Shown: piece by piece, positions 17,125 to 26,207 of the stretch
Numbering within the stretch: the first letter of the stretch is position 1
Layout of the letters: the number at the start of each line of letters is the position of its first letter
From: Gemmatimonadota bacterium
GTDB taxonomy: Bacteria; Gemmatimonadota; Gemmatimonadetes; Longimicrobiales; Gaopeijiaceae
Reading direction: 5' to 3'
Length of the DNA stretch: 64,000 bases
NCBI GenBank assembly: GCA_041390105.1
Contig: JAWKQO010000001.1
Coordinates: 372,001 to 436,000, forward strand
The notes under the pieces: model-generated
What the model was told of the DNA's origin: nothing
Seen by the model: only the letters and a program-made list of their open reading frames with translations
Database searches by the model: none
Made by a program: the position numbers and the translations under genes

Positions 17125-17273
17125 CCGCCCGGCGACCCAGGTCGCCACCCTGAACCGACTTCCTGGCGCGGCTCAGGGCCGTTCCGGGTAGTGGCCTCCG
17201 AGAGAGACCTCGGGGCTGGGCCGGATGGCCCGGCGAGCATGATCCACGGCAGCACCCAACGAGAGGAGACAGC

Positions 17274-18671
17274 GTGTCGCTACCCCATGTGGTCATCCTG
17301 GGCGGAGGCCCGGCTGGTGTCGGTGCCGCCTACCAGATCCACCGGGCCGGGAAGGGCCGCGCCACGCTGTTCGAGGCCAACGATGTCGTAGGCGGCAACG
17401 CCGGCAGCTTCGATGTGGACGGAGTTCGCGTGGACTTCGGGAGCCATCGGCTACACGCCGCCTGTGACCGTGAGATCCTGGCGGACATCCAGTCGATGCT
17501 GGGAGACGACTTCGGCTTCTTCGAGCGGCACGGGCGGATCCGCTTGCGTGGGCGCTGGCTTCATTTCCCACTGAAGCCTCTCGACCTCCTGCTCCGCCTG
17601 GACAAGCCCTTTGCGCTGGGAGCGTTCCGTGACATGGTCCGTCGGGCCCTGCCGGGCGGTCCACCCGAGGGCCAGACCTTCGCTTCGGTCCTCAAGGCGA
17701 ATCTCGGGCCCACCATCTGTGACCACTTCTACTTCCCCTACGCCCGCAAGATGTGGGGCCTGCCCCCGGAGGAGCTTTCGGGGATCCAGGCCCGCAAACG
17801 GGTCACGGCCGGATCCTTCACCAAGCTCATCAAGCGGTTGGCCAAACCGCCCGGAAAGGGTGGCTACTACTACATGCGCAGGGGGTACGGCCAGATCAGT
17901 GAGGGCTACGCGGCGGAGGCGGAGCGTTTGGGGGCGGATCTACGCCTGGGCTGGAAGGTCGACCGCCTCTCGCGGCAGGGCTCGAAATGGGTGGTGGAGG
18001 CCACTCGCGGGGAGGAGCGGACGCGCGTCGAAGCCGACCAGGTGTGGTCCACGATCCCGGTCAGCCTGGCCGCCCGGATGATCGACCCGCCGCCGCCTGC
18101 GGAAGTACTGGAGGCGACAAGGCGTATCGACTATCGTGCCATGGTCTTGGCGTACCTGACGCTTGATGTCGATCAGTTCACGACCACCGACGCCCACTAC
18201 TTCCCCGAGGAGAACGTCTGCTTCACCCGGCTCTCCGAGCCGAAGAACTACTTCCGCTCCACCGAACCGCGCGGCCGGACGGTCCTCTGTGCGGAGATCC
18301 CCTGCACACCCGATGACGACGTCTGGCGCATGGACGACGAGGCACTCGGAAGGAAGGTCGCGCAGGACATGGAGATCGCCGGGCTCGGACTTGCCCGACC
18401 GCCGATCGCGGTTCGCTCGCGGCGACTGCGTCAGGCCTATCCGATCTATCCGCTGGGGTACGAGGTTCCGCTCGACGTACTGCACCGCTGGATCGATGGC
18501 GTCGAAGGACTCCTGAGCTACGGACGCCAGGGGCTGTTCGCGCACGACAACACGCACCATGCGCTCTACATGGCCTACGCGGCGGTGGATTGCCTGGACG
18601 GCACCGGGTTCGACCGGTCCCGCTGGGATCGGTACCGTGAGGTGTTCAAGACCCACGTGGTGGAAGACTGA
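17274..18671 (+). CDS. FAD-dependent amine-oxidase-like / UDP-galactopyranose-mutase-like oxidoreductase, copy B
   Basis: A 465-aa flavoprotein with dinucleotide-binding HVVILGGGPAGVGAAYQI, FEANDVVGGNAGSF and VDFGSHRLH at the N-terminus, and a C-terminal FAD-contact region GRQGLFAHDNTHHALYM. Same fold and motif order as copy A on the opposite strand (VVGG..., H-R, FPLKPLDLL versus DYPLKASN), so the two are paralogues. Start is GTG 17274 with GAGGAGA just upstream. It leads a plus-strand operon; the next gene follows after 11 bases. A role in making or oxidising a nucleotide sugar or lipid-linked sugar is inferred. Confidence 0.88.
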   Translation: MSLPHVVILGGGPAGVGAAYQIHRAGKGRATLFEANDVVGGNAGSFDVDGVRVDFGSHRLHAACDREILADIQSMLGDDFGFFERHGRIRLRGRWLHFPLKPLDLLLRLDKPFALGAFRDMVRRALPGGPPEGQTFASVLKANLGPTICDHFYFPYARKMWGLPPEELSGIQARKRVTAGSFTKLIKRLAKPPGKGGYYYMRRGYGQISEGYAAEAERLGADLRLGWKVDRLSRQGSKWVVEATRGEERTRVEADQVWSTIPVSLAARMIDPPPPAEVLEATRRIDYRAMVLAYLTLDVDQFTTTDAHYFPEENVCFTRLSEPKNYFRSTEPRGRTVLCAEIPCTPDDDVWRMDDEALGRKVAQDMEIAGLGLARPPIAVRSRRLRQAYPIYPLGYEVPLDVLHRWIDGVEGLLSYGRQGLFAHDNTHHALYMAYAAVDCLDGTGFDRSRWDRYREVFKTHVVED

Positions 18672-18682
18672 GGCGTGGCCCC

Positions 18683-19675
18683 ATGAAGCTCGTCATCCAG
18701 ATCCCCTGCTTCAACGAAGCGGAGACGCTCCCCGCGACGCTGGCGGACCTCCCGACCCAGCTGCGGGGAGTGGACGAGATCGAGGTCGTCGTGATCGACG
18801 ATGGCAGCCGGGACGCGACCGCCGAGGTGGCGCGCGCCCACGGCGTTCGTCATGTGGTCAGCTTCCCCACGAACCTGGGCCTGGCCGCGGCGTTTCGAGC
18901 GGGTTTGGAGACGAGCCTGCGAGCTGGCGCCGACATCATCGTCAACACCGACGCCGACAACCAGTATCAGGCCAGCGACGTGCAGACGCTCATCGACCCC
19001 ATCCTCGCAGGCCGGGCGGAGATCGTGGTGGGCGACCGGCGGCCCGGAGAGCTCCTGCACTTCTCCTGGATCAAGCGCCGCCTCCAGAACCTGGGAAGCT
19101 GGGTGATCGGGAAGGCGTCGGGACTGCACACGCCGGACGCCACGTCGGGCTTTCGGGCCTTCACGCGGAACGCCGCGCTGCACACCATCGTGCACGGCGG
19201 CTACTCGTACACGTTGGAAACCCTGATCCAGGCGGGCTCGCGTCGACGTGCGGTCGAGTTCGTGCCCATCCGCGTCAACCCGCAGACGCGCCCGTCCCGG
19301 CTCATGAAAAGCATGAGCCAGTACATCCGCACCTCGACGGTCGCGATCGTCCGCGCCTACACCACCTACCGGCCCATGCGTGTGTTCGGGTGGGCTGGCG
19401 CGCTGCTCATTCTGCTGGGCGTGGTCCCGGGAGTTCGGTTTCTCTACTTCTTCTTCGTAACCGGACAGCGCACCGGTCACATCCAGTCCCTGATCCTGAC
19501 GGCGATCCTCGTCATCGTCGGTTTCCAGGTGCTGCTGATCGGGCTCCTGGCCGATCTGCTCAGCTCCAGCCGCAAGATTCTCGAGGAGCTGCTGTACCGG
19601 GTGCGGGTGTTGGAGATGGCGAGCCCCGAGACGGAGACCTCCGCCAGTGACGGTCTGGCGGACCAAGGGGACTAG
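18683..19675 (+). CDS. Family 2 glycosyltransferase with C-terminal membrane helices
   Basis: A 330-aa GT-A enzyme like bacterial polyprenyl-phosphate sugar transferases. IQIPCFNEAETLPATL opens the domain, VVIDDGSRDAT binds the nucleotide, and IIVNTDADNQYQASDV holds the DxD metal site. Two transmembrane helices near the end (about 235-300: AGALLILLGVVPGVRFLYFF and LTAILVIVGFQVLLIGLLAD) anchor it. It probably loads or adds a sugar at the membrane. The following gene starts one base after its stop. Confidence 0.9.
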   Translation: MKLVIQIPCFNEAETLPATLADLPTQLRGVDEIEVVVIDDGSRDATAEVARAHGVRHVVSFPTNLGLAAAFRAGLETSLRAGADIIVNTDADNQYQASDVQTLIDPILAGRAEIVVGDRRPGELLHFSWIKRRLQNLGSWVIGKASGLHTPDATSGFRAFTRNAALHTIVHGGYSYTLETLIQAGSRRRAVEFVPIRVNPQTRPSRLMKSMSQYIRTSTVAIVRAYTTYRPMRVFGWAGALLILLGVVPGVRFLYFFFVTGQRTGHIQSLILTAILVIVGFQVLLIGLLADLLSSSRKILEELLYRVRVLEMASPETETSASDGLADQGD

Positions 19676-19676
19676 G

Positions 19677-20669
19677 GTGACGGCCTCAGCACCCCCCGAT
19701 GGAGCCCGGCCCCGGCGGGCGTGGCGACGCCTCGCGTTCCGCGTCACCGGCAGCGCGGTCATCCTCGCCGTCCTGCTCCTGGTGCTCCCCGTCGACGAGC
19801 TCAAGCAGGCGCTGGGACGGATCCCGCCTGCTGCCTGGGCGCTCGCGCTCGGCGCCTACCTGACGCTGCATCTGCTGGGTGTGACCAAGTGGCATTTGAT
19901 GGTGAACGCAGCCGGGGGCGGCTTCCGATTCCCCGATGCCGTGCGGTGCTACTACTACGGGTTGTTCGGGAACACCTTCCTGCCGTCCCTGGTGGGAGGC
20001 GATGCCGTGCGCGCGGGGCTGGCCCTGAAGCTGGCCAAAGGCCGGGCGGGCCTGCTGCTCGGCAGCGTGTTGGACCGGATGCTCGATGTGGCCGGGTTGG
20101 CAGTCCTGGCTGCGGTCGGTGGCTTGCTGCTTCCCGGTGCCCTCACTCCTGAGTCGCGCCGTGTCTTCTGGTGGCTGGCCGGAGCAGGGATCGTTGTGGG
20201 CCTGACCGGACTCGCGCTCGTGGCGCTCCTTCCGGCCCGGCGCTTTCCCTTCCGAGTGCGCAGGGTTCTGGCTCGGGTGCGGGCAGCGGTCCGAGAGCTG
20301 GCCAAGCGCCCGATTCAGGTCGCCGTCGCCTTTTCCTTGGGGCTCACGCTCCAGGGGCTACTGGTCCTGTTGAATGCCTGGTTGGGCCATGCCTGCGGCA
20401 TCGACATTGCCTTGAACGCATGGTTCTTCGCATGGCCCATGGCGAAGATCTCCGCGTTGGTTCCGGTGACCCAGGGAGGGATCGGCATCCGTGAAGCCGC
20501 CCTCTCGGCATTGCTGGCCCCGTTCGGGGTTCCCCCGGTCCTCGCCTTTGCGGCCGGCCTGGTGTTCCAGGCCGTGATTCTGAGTGGTGGGTTGGTGGGA
20601 GGGTTGATCGCATTCATCCTGGGGCGCAGACGCCGCCCCGTTGCGGCCCTCGCGGAGAGCGCCGCGTAG
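19677..20669 (+). CDS. AglD/MprF-type integral membrane protein (UPF0104)
   Basis: A 330-aa protein with about eight hydrophobic segments, matching the lysylphosphatidylglycerol-synthase transmembrane (flippase-like) family without any catalytic synthase domain. Signature pieces are YYYGLFGNTFLPSLVGGDAVRAGL and the later VPVTQGGIGIREAALSALL. Such proteins often accompany polyprenyl-phosphate glycosyltransferases and may move or modify lipid-linked sugars. GTG 19677, right after the upstream TAG and an AAGGGG, is preferred over the overlapping GTG 19647. Confidence 0.85.
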   Translation: MTASAPPDGARPRRAWRRLAFRVTGSAVILAVLLLVLPVDELKQALGRIPPAAWALALGAYLTLHLLGVTKWHLMVNAAGGGFRFPDAVRCYYYGLFGNTFLPSLVGGDAVRAGLALKLAKGRAGLLLGSVLDRMLDVAGLAVLAAVGGLLLPGALTPESRRVFWWLAGAGIVVGLTGLALVALLPARRFPFRVRRVLARVRAAVRELAKRPIQVAVAFSLGLTLQGLLVLLNAWLGHACGIDIALNAWFFAWPMAKISALVPVTQGGIGIREAALSALLAPFGVPPVLAFAAGLVFQAVILSGGLVGGLIAFILGRRRRPVAALAESAA

Positions 20670-20697
20670 CCGAGATCGTCGAACTCGAGGAGCACAC

Positions 20698-21762
20698 ATG
20701 CGTTTTGGAGTGGTAGGAGCCGGCGTCATCGGCCAACTGCGAGCCCAGTCGGTGCGGGAGCATCCCGGCTCGGACCTCGTCGGCGTGTTCGACCCGGACC
20801 GCGCCGCTGCGCAGGCGGCCCTGCAGGGAAGTGGTGGGCGGGTCGCCGACTCGGTCGCGCAGCTCCTGTCCGAAGGGATCGATGCGCTGATCGTCTCCTC
20901 GCCGGTGCACTTCCACGAGGAGGCGTGCGTCGAGGCGTTGTCCGCGGGGGTCCACGTCCTCTGCGAGAAGCCGATGTCCAACTCGGTGGACTCGTGCCGG
21001 CGGATCGTCGAAGCGGCGGAGAAGTCGGGCCGCATTCTCGCCGTCGGCTTCAACCACCGCTACTACCCGTCCATGAAGTTCCTGAAGAGTGCCATCGACC
21101 GTGGCGCCATCGGCGCGCTGCAGCATGTGCGCGTCTTTGGAGGGCACGACGGGCTCCACAACTTTCGCGCCGACTGGCAGTACAAGGCGCCGGAGTCCGG
21201 AGGGGGTGCCATGATGGACGTCGGCATCCACATGACGGACCTGGCGCGCTATGTAGTCGGTGAGATCACCGACGTCTATGGCGTGATGTCCAACCGGGTC
21301 TGGAAGGTGGACGGCTCCGAGGACGATGCCGTGGCGGTGTTTCGCAGCCCGGAGGGAGTCCCGGTCTGGTACCTGGCCACCTGGAACGAGTGGCGCGGAT
21401 ACGGCTTTTACGTCGAGGCCTATGGGGACCTGGGGATGGTCCGGGGCTTCTACGCACCCATGCAGAATCTCCTCATCACGCACGAGCGTCCGGGGGGGCC
21501 GCGCAAGAAGGTCCGCAAGCTCTACCCCGAGATCATGATCCGTGAGAAGCTCAAGAGCTGGACGTCCACCGCCCTCATGTCGTTCAAGGACGAGCTGAAC
21601 GACTTCCATCGCAGGGTTGCCGGCTCCGGCGGGGAAGCGCTCGCGGACGGCTACGCCGGTCTGCGGGCCGTGGAGGTGGCAGCGGCGGTGCGGACGAGTA
21701 CCGAGACGCGTGAGGCGGTGCACCTGCCGGCGTTGGGCATGATGGCAGCGGCCAGCCGCTGA
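20698..21762 (+). CDS. Gfo/Idh/MocA-family sugar oxidoreductase
   Basis: A 354-aa NAD(P)-dependent dehydrogenase. MRFGVVGAGVIGQLRA is the Rossmann start, VLCEKPMSNSVDSC carries the EKP catalytic lysine motif, and GGGAMMDVGIHMTDL gives the conserved D-x-G-x-H of the substrate site. These enzymes oxidise or reduce ring hydroxyls of nucleotide or free sugars. ATG 20698 with GAGGAG eight bases upstream decides the start, although the frame is open further upstream. In operon with its neighbours. Confidence 0.92.
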   Translation: MRFGVVGAGVIGQLRAQSVREHPGSDLVGVFDPDRAAAQAALQGSGGRVADSVAQLLSEGIDALIVSSPVHFHEEACVEALSAGVHVLCEKPMSNSVDSCRRIVEAAEKSGRILAVGFNHRYYPSMKFLKSAIDRGAIGALQHVRVFGGHDGLHNFRADWQYKAPESGGGAMMDVGIHMTDLARYVVGEITDVYGVMSNRVWKVDGSEDDAVAVFRSPEGVPVWYLATWNEWRGYGFYVEAYGDLGMVRGFYAPMQNLLITHERPGGPRKKVRKLYPEIMIREKLKSWTSTALMSFKDELNDFHRRVAGSGGEALADGYAGLRAVEVAAAVRTSTETREAVHLPALGMMAAASR

Positions 21763-21768
21763 GGAGCC

Positions 21769-22686
21769 ATGGACCGACCGGAGCTTACGGTGATCGTGAC
21801 CATCGTCGAGGGAGGAGCAGCGTTGCGGCGTTGCCTGACCGCGCTCGCCGCTCAGGCCGATGCACCGTCCATGGAGGTGCTGGTCCCCTACGACTCCAAC
21901 CTGCCCGGGGTGGAAGAGCAGGTACAGGGATGGAAAGGCGTGCGTGCCTTGGCCATGGGGACCATTCCCGTGAGCGCTCGGCACGAAGGCGGACAGCACG
22001 AGCTGTACGACCGTCGGCGGGCTCACGGGTTGAGACATGCGCAGGGCGCGCACGTGGCACTGATCGAAGACCGATCCGTGCCTCGCCCCGATTGGGCCCG
22101 GCAGTTGGTGAGCGCGCATCGGCGGTCGCCCGTGGGCGCGTTGGGCGGTGCAGTCGAGCCTCGCGTGGAGGGTCTGCTCGGTTGGGCGGTCTACTTCTGC
22201 GACTACGGTCGGTATCAGCTCCCCTTCGCGGCAGGGCCTCGAGCCCACGTCAGCGACGTGAACGTCTCCTATGCTCGTCCCATCCTGGAGTCCACCCGCT
22301 CCCTGTGGGAAGAGCGCTATCACGAGACCGTCGTCCATTGGGCCGTTCAGCAGGAAGGGCAGCCCCTGGTGTTGGATCCCAGTGTGGTGGTCGAGCACGG
22401 CCGCGTGCACATCGGCCTTCGTGCCGCGGTGGCCGAACGCTTCCACTGGGGACGGGTGTTTGGGTACACGCGCTCGCGCACCGACTCCGGTTTCTCCAGG
22501 CTCGTTCATGCGGCGGCAGCTCCAGTGCTGCCCCTGGTAGTCTGGACGCGGCTGCTCGTGCAGCGCCTGCAGAGACGTGGCCGTTCCCTGGGACGGTTCC
22601 TCGCGGCCACTCCCGCCATCCTGGTCTTTCTCGTGGCCTGGGCCGCCGGGGAAGCGACGGGCACGGTCACCGGACGGAGCGTGTGA
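21769..22686 (+). CDS. Family 2-like glycosyltransferase, IED type, copy 1
   Basis: A 305-aa GT2-like protein: LTVIVTIVEGGAALRRCL at the start and VALIEDRSVPRPDWARQL in place of the usual DxD metal site. It ends with two hydrophobic segments. Residue pattern and tail match the minus-strand gene at 29037-29942, so the two are paralogues. Six bases separate it from the oxidoreductase gene and one base from the next membrane-protein gene. The substrate is unknown. Confidence 0.8.
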   Translation: MDRPELTVIVTIVEGGAALRRCLTALAAQADAPSMEVLVPYDSNLPGVEEQVQGWKGVRALAMGTIPVSARHEGGQHELYDRRRAHGLRHAQGAHVALIEDRSVPRPDWARQLVSAHRRSPVGALGGAVEPRVEGLLGWAVYFCDYGRYQLPFAAGPRAHVSDVNVSYARPILESTRSLWEERYHETVVHWAVQQEGQPLVLDPSVVVEHGRVHIGLRAAVAERFHWGRVFGYTRSRTDSGFSRLVHAAAAPVLPLVVWTRLLVQRLQRRGRSLGRFLAATPAILVFLVAWAAGEATGTVTGRSV

Positions 22687-22687
22687 G

Positions 22688-24202
22688 ATGCCAGTGAATC
22701 GAATCGATCTGGGATCGCGCCGGGCGGTGCAGATCTTCGTGGCTGCCTGGGTTCTGTTCAGCGCGTTCTTCGCCACGAACGTGGAGCGCGAGCACTACCC
22801 TGCATTCGCGCTGGTGGACCATCACGATCTACGCGTGGACGAGTACGCGGGCTTCCACCCGGACATCTTCGTCCACACGGACGGGCATGCCTACGTCGGC
22901 AACAACGTCATCACGTCCCTGTTCGCAGCGGTGCCACTCTATCTCCTGGATGCTCCGCTCGACTTCCTGGAGATTCGGCGGCGGAGCACCCTGGGCGCCG
23001 GAGAGGCGCCGAGCGGGGAGTACCGGACCTACGACAACCACCCCAACCGCAAGGCCTTCTTCGAGCGGGTGACGCAACAGGGTCTGGACCTCCGCTTTGG
23101 CGGGGCCACCGCCATCACGACGGGGCTCTTCATGGCTCCCCTGTCGGCGCTGATGCTGGTGCTGTTCTTCCAGATGCTTCGAGGCCGCGGCCTGTCCGAG
23201 GGCAGAGCCACCACGTATGCGTTCCTGCTCGGGTTCGCCACGCCGATCTTCTTTCGCACCTCGGCGTTGAGCCACAACATGGTGACGATGTACGCGACCT
23301 TCGGGGCGTTCTGGCTGTTGTGGCCGCGTGAGGCCGGAGCGCCGGCTTCGTTGGGCCGCAGGACCTGGGCAGGTCTCCTTGCGGGCATCGCCCTGGCTAC
23401 CGACTACAGCGGTGTGGTGCCGTTGCTGGCGCTCTACGGGTATCTGGTGGGAGTACGCTGGAAGGAAGTCGGGTTCTTGCGCTCCTTCCGGGAGTCGATC
23501 CCGTTCGTGCTCGGCAGCGTCCCGCCCGTCGCCTTTCTGCTGTTCTCGCAGTGGGCGATGTTCCGCAATCCGTTCCTTCCCGGGCAGTACTGGATGCCGG
23601 ACGTCAGCTACACCGATCGGGGGTGGCGGGGATTCGCCTGGCCCGCGCCCGATCTCTTCCTGCTCAACCTGTTCTCCCCGCGGTGGGGGATGGTGCCCTT
23701 CGCGCCTCTCTTGGCGTTGGGATTGCTGCCTGCTTGGCGGTATGCTCGGGACAAGCTGGTGATACCGCGCCCGGAGCGGTGGTTCATCGCCGCCTTCGTC
23801 CTGGCCTACCTGGTCTTCTGCGCTGCCAATCAGTACTCACGCATGCAGTGGAACACAGGGTTCCGGTATCTACTGCCGATCGTGCCCTTCCTCTTCATGA
23901 CGGCGGTGGATCATCTGCAGCGGCTGCCCCGCAACCTCCTCCGGGGGGTGGCTGCGGCGGCGTTGATCCATTCCTGGGTCATCGCCTCCGTTCGGGAGCA
24001 GGCTTTCAGTTCCTGGGCGATCCTGTTCAGGGACGGAGTGCAGCTACCCTGGCTCACAGTGCTGCGCATGACCCGGCCCGAGGGCACTCCCGTGCTTTCG
24101 AGTGCCTGGCTCCCACCGGTGCTCCTGACCCTTGTGGGACTGGCGACCTGGTGGATGTGGCGGCGGCTCGCCAGCACGACGGCGGGCGGGGGCGAGGTAT
24201 AG
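22688..24202 (+). CDS. Polytopic membrane protein, GT-C (family 39-like) glycosyltransferase candidate
   Basis: A 504-aa protein with ten or more hydrophobic segments. The first periplasmic loop has acidic and aromatic residues (VDHHDLRVDEYAG, then HTDGHAYVGNN) as in GT39/ArnT-like enzymes, which use polyprenyl-phosphate sugars as donors outside the cytoplasm. A further loop has TSALSHNMVTMYATFG. The assignment is structural inference; it could instead be a polymerase-like protein. ATG 22688 begins one base after the upstream TGA and is preferred over longer frames. Confidence 0.75.
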   Translation: MPVNRIDLGSRRAVQIFVAAWVLFSAFFATNVEREHYPAFALVDHHDLRVDEYAGFHPDIFVHTDGHAYVGNNVITSLFAAVPLYLLDAPLDFLEIRRRSTLGAGEAPSGEYRTYDNHPNRKAFFERVTQQGLDLRFGGATAITTGLFMAPLSALMLVLFFQMLRGRGLSEGRATTYAFLLGFATPIFFRTSALSHNMVTMYATFGAFWLLWPREAGAPASLGRRTWAGLLAGIALATDYSGVVPLLALYGYLVGVRWKEVGFLRSFRESIPFVLGSVPPVAFLLFSQWAMFRNPFLPGQYWMPDVSYTDRGWRGFAWPAPDLFLLNLFSPRWGMVPFAPLLALGLLPAWRYARDKLVIPRPERWFIAAFVLAYLVFCAANQYSRMQWNTGFRYLLPIVPFLFMTAVDHLQRLPRNLLRGVAAAALIHSWVIASVREQAFSSWAILFRDGVQLPWLTVLRMTRPEGTPVLSSAWLPPVLLTLVGLATWWMWRRLASTTAGGGEV

Positions 24203-24283
24203 CGAGGTGCGTGCTCCTTACACCATCCTGCGGGTCGGGAAGCCGATGTCGGACGTGATGCGGACCTATCGAGAGGAACGCCC

Positions 24284-25318
24284 ATGAACGTGGACACCGA
24301 GGTTGCCTCCGGGCGGACCGAGACCAGGACCGAAGCAGGGGAGGGCGCTGGGCGCCTCCTCTCGGTCGTGGTGCCGGTCTTCAACGAAGAGCAGGTCATC
24401 CAGGCGTTCTACGACCGGGCCACCACGGCGCTGTCGACCATCCCGGGCTGGGACCTCGAGCTGGTGTTCGTGGACGACGGCAGCGCGGACCAGAGCTTCG
24501 CTCTGTTGAACGCCTTGGCCGGGCGCGACACGCGGGTGAAGGTGCTCAGGTTCTCTCGCAACTTCGGTCACCAGATCGCGATCACCGCTGGAGTCGATCA
24601 CGCGAGCGGGGATGCGGTGGCAGTGATCGACTCCGATCTCCAGGACCCGCCTGAGGTCATTGCCGACATGGTCGCGAAGCTCGAGGAGGGCTACGACGTG
24701 ATCTACGGCCAGCGGGTGGATCGGCAGGGGGAGACCCGGTTGAAGCTGTGGACCGCCGCGGCGTTCTACCGGCTGCTCAAACGTCTGGTGAAGATCGAGA
24801 TCCCGGTCGACGTCGGCGATTTCCGCCTGATGAGTCGGCGAGCGGTGCTGGAGTTGCGCTTGATGCGCGAGAAGGACCGCTTTGTGCGTGGACTGGTGAG
24901 CTGGGTAGGGTTCAGGCAGACCGGCGTACCGTACCGGCGCGAAGCGCGCTTCGCCGGTGCCACCAAGTACCCGATGGGCAAGATGTTGAAGTTCGCGCTC
25001 GACGGCATCACCGCGTTCTCGACTGTCCCCCTGAAGCTGGCCACCTGGCTGGGCTACGCCGCGTCGGCCTTCGCCTTCGTGTATCTCGTCAGTGTCTTCG
25101 TGCAGAAAGCCGTGGGAGTCACTGTGGAGGGCTGGGCCACCATCATGGTGGCGATGCTTTTCCTCGGAGGAGTGCAGCTGATCTGCCTGGGGATCCTCGG
25201 CGAATACATCGGTCGCATCTTCAATGAGATCAAGCCGCGCCCCATGTACGTGGTGGCCGATCGCGTAAACCTGACGGCGGAGTCCGCGTCGGCGGGTGCG
25301 CCTCCACGGACGTTCTGA
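24284..25318 (+). CDS. Polyprenyl-phosphate glycosyltransferase (DPM1/GtrB/ArnC type)
   Basis: A 344-aa family 2 enzyme that transfers a sugar from a nucleotide donor to undecaprenyl phosphate. Motifs: LSVVVPVFNEEQVIQAFY, LVFVDDGSADQSFALL, the metal-binding VAVIDSDLQDPPEVI, and RVDRQGETRLKLWTAAAFY followed by DVGDFRLMSR. Two C-terminal transmembrane helices (about 245-310) anchor it, as in GtrB. It could supply donors to the GT-C proteins encoded nearby. GAGAGGA lies upstream of ATG 24284; an 81-base gap separates it from the preceding gene. Confidence 0.92.
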   Translation: MNVDTEVASGRTETRTEAGEGAGRLLSVVVPVFNEEQVIQAFYDRATTALSTIPGWDLELVFVDDGSADQSFALLNALAGRDTRVKVLRFSRNFGHQIAITAGVDHASGDAVAVIDSDLQDPPEVIADMVAKLEEGYDVIYGQRVDRQGETRLKLWTAAAFYRLLKRLVKIEIPVDVGDFRLMSRRAVLELRLMREKDRFVRGLVSWVGFRQTGVPYRREARFAGATKYPMGKMLKFALDGITAFSTVPLKLATWLGYAASAFAFVYLVSVFVQKAVGVTVEGWATIMVAMLFLGGVQLICLGILGEYIGRIFNEIKPRPMYVVADRVNLTAESASAGAPPRTF

Positions 25319-25328
25319 CACGCCCCCC

Positions 25329-26207
25329 GTGAGCCTTCTTTGCGTGACGGGCGCCCGTGGTCTCGTGGGCCGGGCGCTGGTCGATCAGGCGGTCACCGCT
25401 CACACGCCCCTGCGGGCGCTCTCCCGCGCCGGGGGCCCCGCCCGCGACGGGGTCGACTGGGTCACAGGTGACCTTCGCCGCGGCGTCGGTGCGGCGGCCC
25501 TGTCCGGCGTTCAAACCGTGGTGCACCTCGCGGCCCAGACCGGCGCTGCCGCACCCGAGGCCTACGCTGAGGTGAACGTCGAGGGGACGCGGGCGCTGTT
25601 GGAGGCGGCCCGCACAGCCGGTGTGCGTCGCTTCGTCTTCGTCTCGAGCATCGCCGTTCGTTTCAGCTCCATCGCCGACTACCCGTACGCTGCCTCCAAG
25701 CTCGAGGCCGAGCGCCTCGTCCGTGCCTCGGCGCTGGAATGGGTGATCGTCCGCCCGACGCTGATCCTCGGACGCGGTGCGCCCAACCTGGACAAGCTGG
25801 CCGGCCTGGCCTGTCTGCCGATGGTCCCGCTTCCGGGCGGTGGCAAGGTGCGCCTACAGCCGGTCGATGTGCGGGATCTGGCAGCGGTGCTGTTGTTGGC
25901 GGAGCAGATGCCGGCCGGCCAGGTCCTGGAAGTCGGAGGCCCGCAAACGGTCAGCATGGCCGACCTGTTCCGCCGCATTCGAGTCGTCAAAGGGAAGGGG
26001 GGAGCCCCTCGGTTGCCCATCCCATTGGCCCCGCTGCGGCTGATGGCGGGACTACTGCGTGCCGTGCTGGGAGACCGCTCGCCCGTCACGGCGGCCCAGC
26101 TTTCGTCCTTCGTGGAGGATGCCGTGGCCGAGCCCCATCCCTGGGTAGCCGACCGCATGGCCGGCTTCCGTGACCTCGATACGACGCTGCGGGACGCCCT
26201 CGCATGA
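25329..26207 (+). CDS. NAD(P)-dependent epimerase/dehydratase (atypical or extended SDR)
   Basis: A 292-aa nucleotide-sugar or related SDR enzyme: LLCVTGARGLVGRALV (Rossmann), VVHLAAQTGAA, VFVSSIAVRF (catalytic Ser region) and YPYAASKLEAERL (YxxxK). GTG 25329 gives the canonical N-terminus; an earlier GTG at 25296 would overlap the upstream gene by 23 bases. The stop overlaps the start of the next gene (ATGA, 26204-26207), linking it to the hypothetical protein and the GMC-like oxidoreductase. Confidence 0.85.
   Translation: MSLLCVTGARGLVGRALVDQAVTAHTPLRALSRAGGPARDGVDWVTGDLRRGVGAAALSGVQTVVHLAAQTGAAAPEAYAEVNVEGTRALLEAARTAGVRRFVFVSSIAVRFSSIADYPYAASKLEAERLVRASALEWVIVRPTLILGRGAPNLDKLAGLACLPMVPLPGGGKVRLQPVDVRDLAAVLLLAEQMPAGQVLEVGGPQTVSMADLFRRIRVVKGKGGAPRLPIPLAPLRLMAGLLRAVLGDRSPVTAAQLSSFVEDAVAEPHPWVADRMAGFRDLDTTLRDALA

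Larger units (their letters stand above)
16748..17273. other. Divergent promoter region between two paralogous flavoprotein genes
   Basis: About 500 bases separating the minus-strand operon (from 16747) and the plus-strand operon (from 17274). No open frame with plausible composition is present. It holds two GG-N10-GC elements resembling sigma-54 promoters, one per strand, and the GAGGAGA ribosome-binding site just before the GTG at 17274. Confidence 0.6.

Noticed and set aside
20614..22776. Antisense open frame of about 720 codons opposite the Gfo/Idh and GT2 genes
   Set aside because: Its product is His/Gly/Arg-rich with no domain; the opposite strand holds clear enzyme genes. Long antisense frames are expected in GC-rich DNA.
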